Assembly (NCBI GenBank): GCA_026874595.1
Contig: CM049308.1
Coordinates: forward strand, 34,466,027 to 34,530,026
From: Sipunculus nudus
Lineage: Eukaryota > Annelida > Sipuncula > Golfingiida > Sipunculidae
DNA: 64,000 nt
Reading direction: 5' to 3'
The notes under the pieces are model-generated. The model ran no database searches and was not told the origin of the DNA. It worked only from the letters and a program-made list of their open reading frames with translations. Numbering within the stretch: the first letter of the stretch is position 1; every line of letters begins with the position of its first letter. Position numbers and translations under genes: made by a program. Below, one piece after another: positions 12,385 to 22,711 of the stretch.

Positions 12385-14159
12385 CTGAAAAAAAAACAAT
12401 AGTAGTAAGGCCCTGTCTAGGAAGAGAATCATACGTAAAGTGCAGGGATATCTGGCGGAGTCTCCGAGAGTGTTAGAGATTAAAATCTGTTAAAAAGTAT
12501 TTTAGTCTTAATATTATGTTTTATAATGGGTTATTATACGATCTATGCAACTGTATTTAAAGCTTATATTGTATTTTATAAAGCACGGTAAGCAGAAAAA
12601 TTTTTAGATATTGTTAAATATTTTAGTGGTGTTCATTCTCACACATAAAACGGACTCCAGCAACGATTTATAGATATTTTATTCGCCCCGGCTCGAGTAC
12701 CAACTGACTAACAGGTCTACGAAAACTTGGGACATTAACTACGCGCATGCGCCCTAGCTATAACAATATAACAAAAGAACATGCAACCTTTAAGCTGATG
12801 TTAACCCTGCTCTACTGTAATACTTTTACCCTGCCTGTAGATGTCACCATCAGCAATACAAGGGTTTACGTGTTAATACCAATGTTTGACTCCAGGTGTC
12901 GCCATAATCATTACAATATAAACCATGATAATTTAGGTTTTCGACAATAAATATGACCGATTTCTGTGCAGTTACAAAATTTGAGAAAAAAACCCAGATA
13001 GTTAGAAATGGCTATCCCACTTATTGTGATCAGATGCTAGCATACTAATTTTAGTTGGTTTTACCCTATATATTGGTATCGCATGCACAAGAAACAAATC
13101 CAGGCAGTTAGTAATGTCGATTGCACTTATTCTGATACGATGGTACCATACCATTTTATTCGGTCTGTTTACCCATATATTAGTATTACATGCGTAAGTA
13201 AAACGCTTTTTCTATTTAATGTTCAAGGTAAATTTTTCAAATTGTAAAATTCCTTTGTGTATACAATGTTTGTGAAAAGTACACTAAATACTATCCCATT
13301 TTCCGACTAGTTATTGCAAGATTCAGTTGCTCACTGGAAGAAGCTTGCATGTGTTTGGTCCCAGGTTAGGGCTAGGTGATATCGGATGCTTTGTCTTCCT
13401 GTTGTATCAGACCTGCTTTGTTTCCGAATGATGCTTGAAGCTGCCGCCCTGACAATTGACGCCTTCCAGGCAGCTCCCTCTTCTCTGGCTGTTCTCATGC
13501 TTTGCTGATCCAGAAACTAATACAAATATTTGAAATATTTGTCAAGTTTAGATTCTCAGTGTGCCCAAATACTGTTGACATAAAAGAATAATCAAACGAA
13601 TTGAAAGTAAGATTTGGCCTATGTTTCACGTTATAGTTGTGTCAGAGATTAATTCACGGAGTTTATTTGAAACTAGCAGCTGCCAGATAAGAGAGAAATG
13701 CTTATTGTAATGATTGGTATTTAAGCATAACCACAGGGAAATATTAATCATTGTAGATATAGTATACACGTATTGTTGAGATTGTAGGATTATTTTCTAG
13801 GTGTAAATGGTTCTGGATTTTTAAATTTACTGTTAGATATGATCAGAATCCTAATCAGATAAAACTTGTATTGTATTAATTTACATTTATACGATCCATT
13901 ACATGTTTTCACTCACCTCATTACGTTTCCTCAGTGTGTAGAGAGTCAGTTTTGTGTTCACTCACCAAATTAAGTTTCCTCTGTGTAGCTGGTCCTTTTT
14001 TGTCACAGGGGATAAACTTTTTGGCTTTTTGTATCTGGTAGGCTTTTTTTGTATTCCGCAAACACCAGGTTCAGGCCTCCATCGCATTGTCTAGGAAGAA
14101 TTCCTTAGATCCCTGGACCAAAATTTTTTTAAATCCTGCATATTTGTTGTGTCACATGT

Positions 14160-15230
14160 GGACTGGTGCCTGACAAAGACTGGTGGCGCCAACTCTAATC
14201 TTTGTGCCACCAATCTTTTTAGCTCAGTGTATTTTTGGGTGTTTTTTGCTGTTGATAATGCCAGATATCCGAGGTGTGATTGAGTATATGCAGCTGAAAT
14301 TGTAAATGTCTATTGGTCTTTGATAGTGAAGTCTCATACACAAGCTTTGTGCGCTACATACTGTTAGTTGTTGTAACATTAATAAAATTGTTTTAATGAA
14401 AAATGCACATATCTCAGGAGTGGATGGATGCAGTAGCTTGTAATTTTGCATGTTTACCAGCCATTGATCGCTTTGCCTGTATCCAGATAGGCAGCACCAC
14501 ATGTTGTACCACATATTGTATACTTTGTGGAGAATACATTGCTGTCCATTACTCAGAACTGCTGTGATATTTCGACCTGAAACTCTGCATGTCTATTTAT
14601 ATTGGATACGTCGATTTCTTACTTTCAGACCGATGGAATAATCTGCACTTGTTTTCGTGCGTGCGTTTTCTCTTGGCGAAAATTACTCATATCTGAAAAA
14701 TTTTAAGAGTGATTTTCATCGTTTCAGCCTGTAATTTGGTATGTCCATGCATCCACGATAGCTTTGTGGTACACATGACAGATGGCGCCATCTAGTTTCA
14801 ATTATTCGTAGAAAATATTCATGCATTTATGTCAAGGGTGTTTGACGAATTCGTCAAAAAATTTGCATAATGGTATGTATTTGGAACTTTAATGCCACAT
14901 ACTAGCTTGTTGACTTACAGTTTCCCGTGGAGTCTACCCATAAAAAATGGTTTGAGTAACATATCTATATTTGCACATATCTGAGGAGTGGATGCATGTA
15001 GTTTTTAATGTTTATTAGTCATTGAAAGCTTTGTCTTAAAAACATAGGTGGTGTAACCAACTGTTACATGCTGTCCCGTTTGCGGAGCACATATTTATGC
15101 GCTTTTTCTCAGGATTGAGTGGAATTTCGGTCCGAAACCTTGCATGTCCATGGATCTTGAATGACACATTTTACACATGCCTGATGGTGCCATGTACAAT
15201 CTTTTCAAGGTTAGTCCATACATAAATGTA
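14160..15230. repeat. Diverged ~285-bp tandem repeat with GGCGCC core
   Basis: Recurring blocks of the form 'catatct.aggagtgga', 'tgcatgt' and '..tggcgcca' appear near 14160-14220, 14408-14480, 14690-14800 and 14978-15200, spaced roughly 285 bp. They resemble in layout the arrays at 706-1480 and 50750-52713 (a 'gatatgagtga'-like block plus a GGTGGCGCCA core) but are more decayed. No gene. Confidence 0.5.
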
Positions 15231-15239
15231 GGGATGGGA

Positions 15240-15980
15240 TGTCAGGAAGATTCAATACCACACTTTATACATGCTTCTAATGTCGTTGTAGACTTTCTTC
15301 TAGTTTCTGTGGTAAAGTGAGTCTTCTTTGTAGTTTTCGAATACCGACGTGATAAAGCTTTCTTGGCTTTCGATCGACATTGTTTGCCACGGTTCCCTAC
15401 AAGGATATAAACATTCATATATAATAATGCAAATAGTTGTAATAAGCAATCAAAATTGTAAGCATTTTCATGTTTTATGAAAAACTTTTTGCAATTAAAC
15501 TTTAAGTAGAAGCGAATATCAAACGTTTATCAAATGGTTTTACAAAAATGTAATTAAAGATTAGAAATTAGAACAAATGTTCAATTTAGCGGGATCAGTG
15601 TAGAAGAAAAATATATGTTAAGCTAACATATTTAAAGGTTGTGTGTTCAATTTTAGACGAGTAAGCAAATTAGTAAATTGTACATGCAAATATCAGTCAG
15701 ATAACTGACAAATATTCTGGCATATAGTTTATAGCTTTTAGACCAGCACAAATACCTTGCTCCGTTCTGTCGGAAAAGTGACGGGAGCAAAGAATTAGTC
15801 TGAAATGGTCACAAGGACTACTGCGGGTATAATTCCTCTGGTTCCAGTTTCGGGAATCTCCAGCTGTTGTTGAGAAATGACGAATGACAATATTTTTCCA
15901 TTATGAACTGTGTCCATTTTTTGAGTGAGAGATGACGCATGACCATTTTTGATTGTTCCATTATGAATTGTATAATTTAT
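15240..15980. other. No recognised feature
   Basis: AT-rich, no coding segment recognised. Faint similarity to the repeats that follow begins near 15840. Confidence 0.4.
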
Positions 15981-15989
15981 AACCTCTGT

Positions 15990-18650
15990 CTATCAGGTTC
16001 TATGTACCAGCTTTGTTTTGGTACATATGGTTTATCATCGTGCCACTGTGGCTGGTCGGCTTCTTTTTATCAATTGTTCAAATCCAATTCCTTCATCAAT
16101 CTAGATGTATCCAGTGTCAAATATGAGATAATAGCACGAAATCTTCGAACAATTGATCCATAGGGTTTGATGGTTTTGTGTGTACAACAACCCCGATTTT
16201 GTATTGCTCCACTTTTAATGGTATACTTTTATATTCCTGTGGCTGGTAATCCAATTGCTGAGGTGGAGCGACACGGCTTGATGGGTGACCCATCTGGCAT
16301 ATTGGCTTGGGCCCCGCACTCCACCCACACAGTGGTCGTGGAACAGTTTACACACGAACCATGTGTCATCCACAAGCGACCAACTGCGCCTGTAGTGTAC
16401 GGCGCACGATGAGGCACTCCAGAAAGGAGGGATGCCATTTTATTTATTTCAAAGATTCTTTGGCAGGATGGCTTATTCAGCACTATATGCGGATTTTCAT
16501 TAGGGTCGTGAGTCCAGTGAACAATTTGTACAATGATACACAATAAAAAGGAAAATTTACTATACTCATCCTATAAGGACCAGGCTCCACAAATCGCCAT
16601 AAGATAGTGGCAATGCCATGGCTCCGAGCACTGCTTAACAGTGAAAGAGCAGCTACCCCAACAGGTAAGTCTGACGATCTGATGCTCGTTGGGAATGTCT
16701 GATAATCAATGAATTCCTCTGGTTTAAGTTCAGCTGAGGACCATTTAAAGGCTACGTTTTGAATGATAGGGGATTTACTAAACTGTAGATGAAGGAAAAT
16801 ATGAATAAAAATTTCTAAGAGATATATTGGCTATATATATATTTTAACCATAGAGTTTGTGGCTTTAACACCAGGACAATCATTTTATTTCTTGCTTATT
16901 TTAATCGGAATACTTACCTCAGCACACAATTAGTGTGAAGCCTTAGCAGGTAATTGGTGTGTAATGGCCATGTGGAATATTTCAAGTTATGATTCCTCTG
17001 GCTCCAGTTTGGAGACTGTCCAGTTGTGGGACGAGATAAGGCGGAACACTACACAGCGAAGTAAAATAGTCTCAACGTATAAATTCCAGCGATTCCCTAA
17101 TGAGTATTTCTTATTTTATTATCAGAATAGTAAGTATTGTGAACATATGTAAAAAGTTCCCGTGTACCAACGTTGTTGTGATAAATATGGTGTATCATCG
17201 TACCTCTCTGTAGTAGGCTTCTTTATTATAATCTTCAAATCCAAATTTCTTTATCAAAATATAGATACTTTGCTCCCCTCCTCCTCGGTCAAATCCTTAT
17301 TGTAATGTTCCTATACAAATACTGGTAAATCGAATGTCAGCTTACCTCAGCACACAATTCGTGTGAAACCTCAGCACACAATTGGTGTGAAAGGGTCGTA
17401 TCGAGTATTGCGAGTCTTGATTCATCTGGCTCCAGTTTCTCGACTGTTGAGTTGTTGGACGAGAGATGGCGGAACACTACACAGCGATGTAAAATAAGTC
17501 ATCAACATATGAATTTAAGCGATTTCCGATTGCGTATTTTCTTATTTTTTTAACAATTCATTTTTCCTTTGTTGCTTTCCAAGATGTTATTAGATTTATG
17601 AATGGGACGCTCCCCCAGATCCATCCCTAGCATGTCTACTTTCCTGTTAGATCCATTAGGTTTTTACTCAGCATAATGTCTTGTTGTGATCAGAAAAAGA
17701 AGTATCATGAACATCAGTAAAAAGTTCCCATTGTGTGATTAATATGGTTTACCGTAGTACCTCTGTCTGTAGCTGGTTTGTTTATTATAATCTTCAAAAA
17801 CAAATTTCTTGATCAATATAGATATTTCGCTCTCTTCTCGCTCACATGCTCCCCCACTTCTGTCAAATCCTGATTGTAATGTTCCTATACAAATACTGGT
17901 AAATCGAATGTCAGCTTACCTCAGCACACAATTGGTGTGACACCTCAGCGCACAATTGATGTGAAATGTTCGGATCGAGTATTGCGAGTCTTGATTCCTC
18001 TGGCTCCAGTTTGGATACTGTCCAATTGTTGGACGAGAGATGGCGGAACACTACACAGCGAAGTAAAATAGTCTCAACGTATAAATTCCAGCGATTCCCT
18101 ACCGAGTATTTCTTATTTTATTATCAGAATAGTAAGTGTTGTGAACATATGTAAAAAGTTCCCGTGTACCAACGTTGTTGTGATAAATATGGTGTATCAT
18201 CGTACCTCTCTGTAGTAGGCTTCTTTATTCTAATCCTCAAATCTAAATTTCTTTATCAATATAGATACTTTGCTCTCCTCCTCCTTGGTCAAATCCTCAT
18301 TGTAATGTTCCTATACAAATACTAGTAAATCGAATGTCAGCTTACCTCAGCACACAATTGGTGTGAAACCTCAGCACACAATTGGTGTGAAATGGTCGTA
18401 TCGAGTATTGCGAGTCATGATTCCTCTGGCTCTAATTTGTCGACTGTTGAGTTGTTGGACGAGAGATGGCGGAACACTACACAGCGATGTAAAACAGTCA
18501 TCAACATATGAATTTAAGTGATTTTCGATGGCGTATTTTCTTATTTGTTAACACCATTTTTCCTTTGTTGCTTTCCAAGATGTTATTAGATTTATGTAGG
18601 GACGGTCCTCAGGGATCCATCCCTAGCATTTCTCTTTGCCAGTTTGATCC
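15990..18650 (-). repeat. Array of decayed 3'-end fragments of the helicase-endonuclease gene
   Basis: At least four partial copies of the sequence coding for the C-terminal ~60-90 residues of the adjacent ORF can be followed by eye: about 15990-16250, 17155-17345, 17745-17900 and 18160-18345. They match the intact stretch 18716-18935 ('gtgtaccaacg.tgttgtgat', 'caaatcc..att.cttcatcaat'). Between them sit 400-500-bp units with 'tggcggaacactacacagcg' and short hairpin-like CACACAATTGGTGTG motifs (near 16925, 17350, 17925 and 18350, most in tandem pairs). Small ORFs here are relics of the repeat. Confidence 0.75.
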
Positions 18651-18651
18651 A

Positions 18652-20457
18652 TTAGGTTTTTTGTCCGCATAATGTCATGTCGTGATCAGAAAAATAGGTA
18701 TCGTGAACATCCGTAATTATTTCTTGTGTACCAACGCAGTTGTGATATATATGGTCTATCATAGTACCCCTGTCTGTGGTAGGCTTGTTTATATACTGTT
18801 CAAATCCAAGTTCCTTCATCAATTTAGATATTGTGGTCTCCTGCTGGTCAGTCAAATCATCATTGATGTCCCCCAGTACAAAAACTGGTATATCGAGTCT
18901 CAAAGAAGATATAACGGCACGGAATCTTCGGCAAAACTGTTCAGTAGGATATGATGGTTTCCTGTATACAGCAACCGCAACCATTTTGGATTGTCCCACT
19001 GTGAACTGTACAGTTTTACATTCCAATGTCTGGTTATCAATTATCAATTCCTCTGGTTGTAATCTCTGCTTAACACATATCATCAGTCCGTGCTGTCCAT
19101 GGTGGTTCTGTTCGGAAGGTACACAACGACCAAATATCTCGTACTGGTATTTTTCTGCAAAACTATCCAGATTGTGTTCATACGTTAAATAGGTTTCGGT
19201 GAAACACATGACATCGGTACGATCGAAAATGGGCGTTTGTCTTGCATGCAGTAGGTCCTGGATCTTGTTAAGGAAATAACGTATATTCAAATGTCCAAGG
19301 ATTGTCCACTCAGGGGATTGGTATTCCAACAGTTTCAGTTCTTCGGTTGGTACGGTATTTTGTCGCATTTTCTCCATTTCAGCTTCGATTTTCTTGTCAC
19401 TCTTTATTCCAGCAGGATCAAAGTTTACTATGTACAAACCTTCAATTGTCTTTACACGACTAAATGCAACATAAGCCTGGCCTTTCCCGAAACGCTTCGC
19501 CTTTCTCATGTTCACAACGATCTGGTCTACCGTTAGACCTTGACATTTATGGATAGTAACTGCCCATGCTAATGTTAATGGAAACTGTCGCCTTGCTATT
19601 TGAGCTCCTTTCTTATTTCCTTTATCATATTTCCCTTCATATCTCTTGATAGGTACTCCACTTGGGTATTCCTGTTTCCAGTGACTAGTAGATATTGCAT
19701 TTTTTCCAACAGCCTCATCATCAAACTTGACCAAAATTACATCTACCTTTCCGTTTGCAGTGGTAACTATATTCTGCACTGTTCCTATAACACCATTAAC
19801 AAGACCATCCGCTGTGTCCACGTTATATGTGAGCATGACTCTGGCACCAACTGTCAAAACAAGAACGGTATGTAGTCCAGCCGTTTCTGATCGCTTCTGT
19901 GAAGTGTTCATCTTTTGTAAGTTGACCTGCCCTGTGCTGTCTGTTTTATCGTCCGATGCATGAATGTAGGTAAGATTGTTTTCATTTGGTTCTAGTTCTT
20001 TCAATTTCGTCAAGTTTCTCTGATCAACGTCGCAATTGTAGGCAAACACGTGCAAAGCATCATGCGGATAATATGGATCGTCTTCATCAATCTGTCGGGA
20101 TGCTAATAAGGATATATCAGCTTTAGTATGGTTTCCAACTCGAATGCGACAAAGCATTTCAGCAAACGCAGAATCACCCTTCTGGCGCATAACTTCGTCC
20201 AATTCATGCAGATGGAAGTTCTCTTTCCAAAGGTTCCCTTGTAGTCTTTCGACAGGATCTTTAACAGGCTGGTAGATGTGGGACTGTAATACAGGAGGAA
20301 GCTGATATAGATCTCCAACTGCCAAAATTGAAACATTTCCAAATACTGAATCGCCCGATATGCCTTTAATTTTGTTGAGACGTTTGTGAATGTCCAATAA
20401 CATATCTGTTCCAACCAACGAAATTTCGTCAATGATTAACAACTGCAGATTTTCCAC
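18652..20457 (-). CDS. PIF1-type helicase fused to EEP endonuclease (intact ORF)
   Basis: A 601-codon open frame. The helicase part (about residues 1-355) shows motif II IIDEIS, motif III AVGDLYQLPP, a TIHKCQG motif in the C-terminal RecA lobe, and QAYVAFSRV (motif VI): a 5'-3' SF1B helicase of the PIF1/RecD class. Walker A lies in the frameshifted upstream part. The C-terminal part (about residues 385-600) is an EEP nuclease: GHLNIR, FTET (catalytic E), YRKP, GDINDD, MIDHIY and SDHD, all present. This domain pair is known from Helentron-type Helitrons, where the endonuclease follows the helicase. The initiation codon at 20457 is not real (GTG in mid-domain): the frame continues upstream after a 1-nt indel near 20455. 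A mobile-element protein is the best call. Confidence 0.85.
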   Translation of the reverse strand: MENLQLLIIDEISLVGTDMLLDIHKRLNKIKGISGDSVFGNVSILAVGDLYQLPPVLQSHIYQPVKDPVERLQGNLWKENFHLHELDEVMRQKGDSAFAEMLCRIRVGNHTKADISLLASRQIDEDDPYYPHDALHVFAYNCDVDQRNLTKLKELEPNENNLTYIHASDDKTDSTGQVNLQKMNTSQKRSETAGLHTVLVLTVGARVMLTYNVDTADGLVNGVIGTVQNIVTTANGKVDVILVKFDDEAVGKNAISTSHWKQEYPSGVPIKRYEGKYDKGNKKGAQIARRQFPLTLAWAVTIHKCQGLTVDQIVVNMRKAKRFGKGQAYVAFSRVKTIEGLYIVNFDPAGIKSDKKIEAEMEKMRQNTVPTEELKLLEYQSPEWTILGHLNIRYFLNKIQDLLHARQTPIFDRTDVMCFTETYLTYEHNLDSFAEKYQYEIFGRCVPSEQNHHGQHGLMICVKQRLQPEELIIDNQTLECKTVQFTVGQSKMVAVAVYRKPSYPTEQFCRRFRAVISSLRLDIPVFVLGDINDDLTDQQETTISKLMKELGFEQYINKPTTDRGTMIDHIYHNCVGTQEIITDVHDTYFSDHDMTLCGQKT

Positions 20458-20872
20458 CTCAATGTGTTCAATTTGTCAAAAGAAATGTGATCAGTATCAT
20501 ACTTCCTAGTTTGCAGCAATAAAGCAGAATGTATTGTCATGCCACCAATATTGAAAGCAGCGACTCCAGTGGTTGCAGTCAACAAGACGGTAATGTCTGA
20601 AGGACTTATTGCCTGTGCCATCCTGAAGAATTTTCTCACATCGGAATGGATGAGTTTGATGACGTGATTTTCCAACACCGCCTGGTCCACTTAAAAAGAC
20701 GTGGTAAGGTCTCACAGGTTTCTTTTCTCTCAAGGCTTTTATAGCATCTTTGCACCATTACCCGATGTAAAAGAAAATCTAGGTCGGGATCTTTAGCACA
20801 TGTCAGTTCTCTTTCCCAAGTTTGTTCATTTAAACTTGGCAAAGGCTGCACATTAATGTCATTATTAACTAG
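20436..20872 (-). pseudogene. N-terminal part of the PIF1 helicase, three frameshifts
   Basis: Three short overlapping frames supply the missing helicase N-terminus: first QPLPSLNEQTWEREL (from ~20850), then VFLSGPGGVGKS with Walker A (around 20680-20710), then LLTATTGVAAFNIGG, the PIF1 motif Ia region (around 20550-20610). Indels near 20757, 20675 and 20455 break the frame; the second falls right after the Walker A GKS. The first frame is the same as that of the upstream CCCH ORF, separated only by the TAG at 20873-20875. The copy is therefore probably not functional as it stands, unless these are sequencing errors. Confidence 0.8.
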
Positions 20873-22091
20873 CTATTCTTTATGTTGTGTGGCAGGATGA
20901 TTCTGGTCACATCCTGCACGCGAACAAACATGAACAAAATTACAATCTGTAAATTTGCATCCACTGACCGAGTTAAACTGCTTACAGATCTCTCTGCCGT
21001 TGACAGTAAGAGGTCCCCTCAGTCTTGCGTAGTTCCTCAATCCTGTGCGGTTGTTGGTTCCTTGTGGCAGAAACTGTCTATGTCGTAGCCAGACCGATTG
21101 CAGGTGCCCTACGTCAGTACCCCAGCGGAAGTTATGGCTAGCCTGCAATTTTCGATACTCACGGTCCCAGAGAAACACTGATGTTTTTTCATGATTTTTT
21201 AACAACTGGTAGACACGGGCTGTATGCGAAAAATAGTCCATCACGCCCTCAAGCGACAGCTGATTTTCCTTTACAAGTTTATTCATTATTGCGAGGTTGC
21301 CCAACGACCATTGAGGGACCGATAAATGTTCAATGACCGGCTTCTTTGGCCCAGCGGATAATGTGACTGACGTACGTTCCCCAGAGCCATCCTGTTGTGA
21401 GACCACAACAGCGTCATCACGACCGCCCCTAACATCGACAAAGTCCAAAACGTCATAGAATTTACACCTACCCGTGTTGGTTAACGCGTTGAGGTGTATC
21501 TGCGGTTCATTCCAGGACGCGTGGCTCGTCAAGGGACCCGCTTGGCCACCGAGTGTGCGAAGAATCGTCTCCATACTGGTATATCCGAGGCCGCCATCTT
21601 GGTGGACCGGATGTTGTGGTTCAACGCGTGTGTTTCCGCCTGTTGACCCGGCTTGTTGCTGTCCCATGAGAAGCTTGACTCGCCGAACATAGTCGTCCTC
21701 GGCTGTTAATGCCTCAGCGCCCCCTCGGTTACCCATGTTACCCTGGTTACCGGTAATGGCGGCATTTCGGTCCCCTTCTGTGTCGTTCGGTCTTCTTAGG
21801 CCAAGCGGCTGTTCCGCGCTGTGTTGCACACCCCCCCTCATGAACCTCTGGAGAGGACGTTTCTGCGGCCTTGTCACTTCGTGTCTCAGCATTTACGGGT
21901 TTCATTTCTGCCACTGCCTTAAGGACCAATTTGCGTTGTCCTTTCGGCACTTTTATTTTGGTCAAGTCCTCAGGTTCGAGAAGTTCCAAGGCTTCTAGCG
22001 AAGTGAACCCCTCGTGCTCAAGCAGTTGAACAGTGCTCTCGTCTATCTTGTGATTGCGGGCCCAGACGAGCACCGGGTTTTCTTCACCCAT
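20873..22091 (-). CDS. SAM-domain plus CCCH zinc-finger protein, one frameshift
   Basis: Translation from the ATG at 22091 gives a SAM-like helical domain (about residues 6-60; LEHEGFTSLEALELLEPEDL is characteristic). A homopolymer of seven G (minus strand; 21831-21837) then shifts the frame. One fewer G restores about 405 residues. The rest is a glycine/glutamine-rich linker, a region with HLSVPQWSLGNLAIMNKL, and a C-terminal CCCH-type finger (CKQFNSVSGCKFTDCNFVH) followed by further Cys/His (CSRAGCDQNHPATQH). Such fingers occur in RNA-binding proteins and, from memory, in Gag-like proteins of some retroelements. It ends in TAG at 20873; the next codons stay open in the same frame into the helicase. 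Role unknown. Confidence 0.7.
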
Positions 22092-22240
22092 ATTGCCAAC
22101 AAGTTCCCGGGAAATAGCAGGATTAAAAGTCACTAAAATTCACAGTTGCTAAAATTTACAGTTACTAAAAGACGTGTCTGGCCCCTGCGCTGCTGTGCCG
22201 CCGAATGAATTTAAAAGCCCCGCGGTTGCTAAGCATCTGC

Positions 22241-22285
22241 ATATAAAACGCCCCCTGCCGGGCACACCTGAATAGCCAATCAACG
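22241..22285 (-). promoter_or_regulatory. Putative promoter of the SAM/CCCH-helicase locus
   Basis: About 150-190 bp upstream of the SAM ATG the minus strand carries a CCAAT box (ATTGG, 22276-22280) and an A/T box TTTTATAT (22241-22248) in a clearly GC-richer stretch. The A/T box reads as a better TATA (TATAAAA) on the plus strand, so its direction is uncertain. Confidence 0.4.
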
Positions 22286-22329
22286 GCCGCCCTCCCCCTC
22301 CAGTATTAACACATGATTAACGAATGTCA

Positions 22330-22700
22330 ATCATACATTTTAATAAATAAAAAAAAATATTGAAACAAAACATTGAGAATATTTATCTCGATTTTGTGAT
22401 CTAACAGTTACAATTATATCCTAGTAAGGGAGAGATAAGGGGCAAAAATTAATGGCAAAACCCTAAACCCCATTGATATTATAATTGTTCAGCCAGTACA
22501 ACAGTCAGTGATTAACATGATCTCCCTTTTAAACCTGAGGAATGACAGGGCCACAAGTTGCTTTTACCGATTAGTAAAAAAAGCATTTTAAAGATTAAAA
22601 CAAAAGGATATTAATGGCACATCACGATTATTATCTACACACATACACCTTTCAAAAAAATATTGATAGCAATTGTCACCTGTTTGGAACCGGTGAACCC
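22330..22700. other. No recognised feature
   Basis: AT-rich spacer between the helicase locus and the left arm of the inverted duplication. Nothing recognised. Confidence 0.4.
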
Positions 22701-22711
22701 TCTGGCTGATG

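Larger units (their letters stand above)
9420..13840. repeat. Tandemly duplicated block with repeated minus-strand exon units
   Basis: A two-level array. A long block (about 9440-11030) recurs at about 11960-13600. Inside it a shorter unit, anchored by 'ttgtaaaattcct', occurs near 10182, 10738, 11392 and 13244. Each short unit carries on the minus strand an exon-like segment with a pyrimidine tract plus AG or near-AG, a similar peptide, and in two copies (10231 and 11450 area) the donor GTTAGT. The second long block is interrupted by unrelated sequence at roughly 12620-12920. The copies have diverged with frameshifts and stops. Confidence 0.7.

Noticed and set aside
16167-16546. Three overlapping ORFs of 79-104 codons
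   Set aside because: They lie in a decayed copy of the endonuclease 3' end and adjoining repeat; no family pattern of their own.
18682-19963. Plus-strand ORFs opposite the helicase-endonuclease gene
   Set aside because: Shadows of the minus-strand coding sequence.
18652-20457. Host PIF1 gene
   Set aside because: Fusion to an EEP endonuclease, frameshifts in the N-terminus and tandem 3'-end fragments point to a mobile-element helicase.
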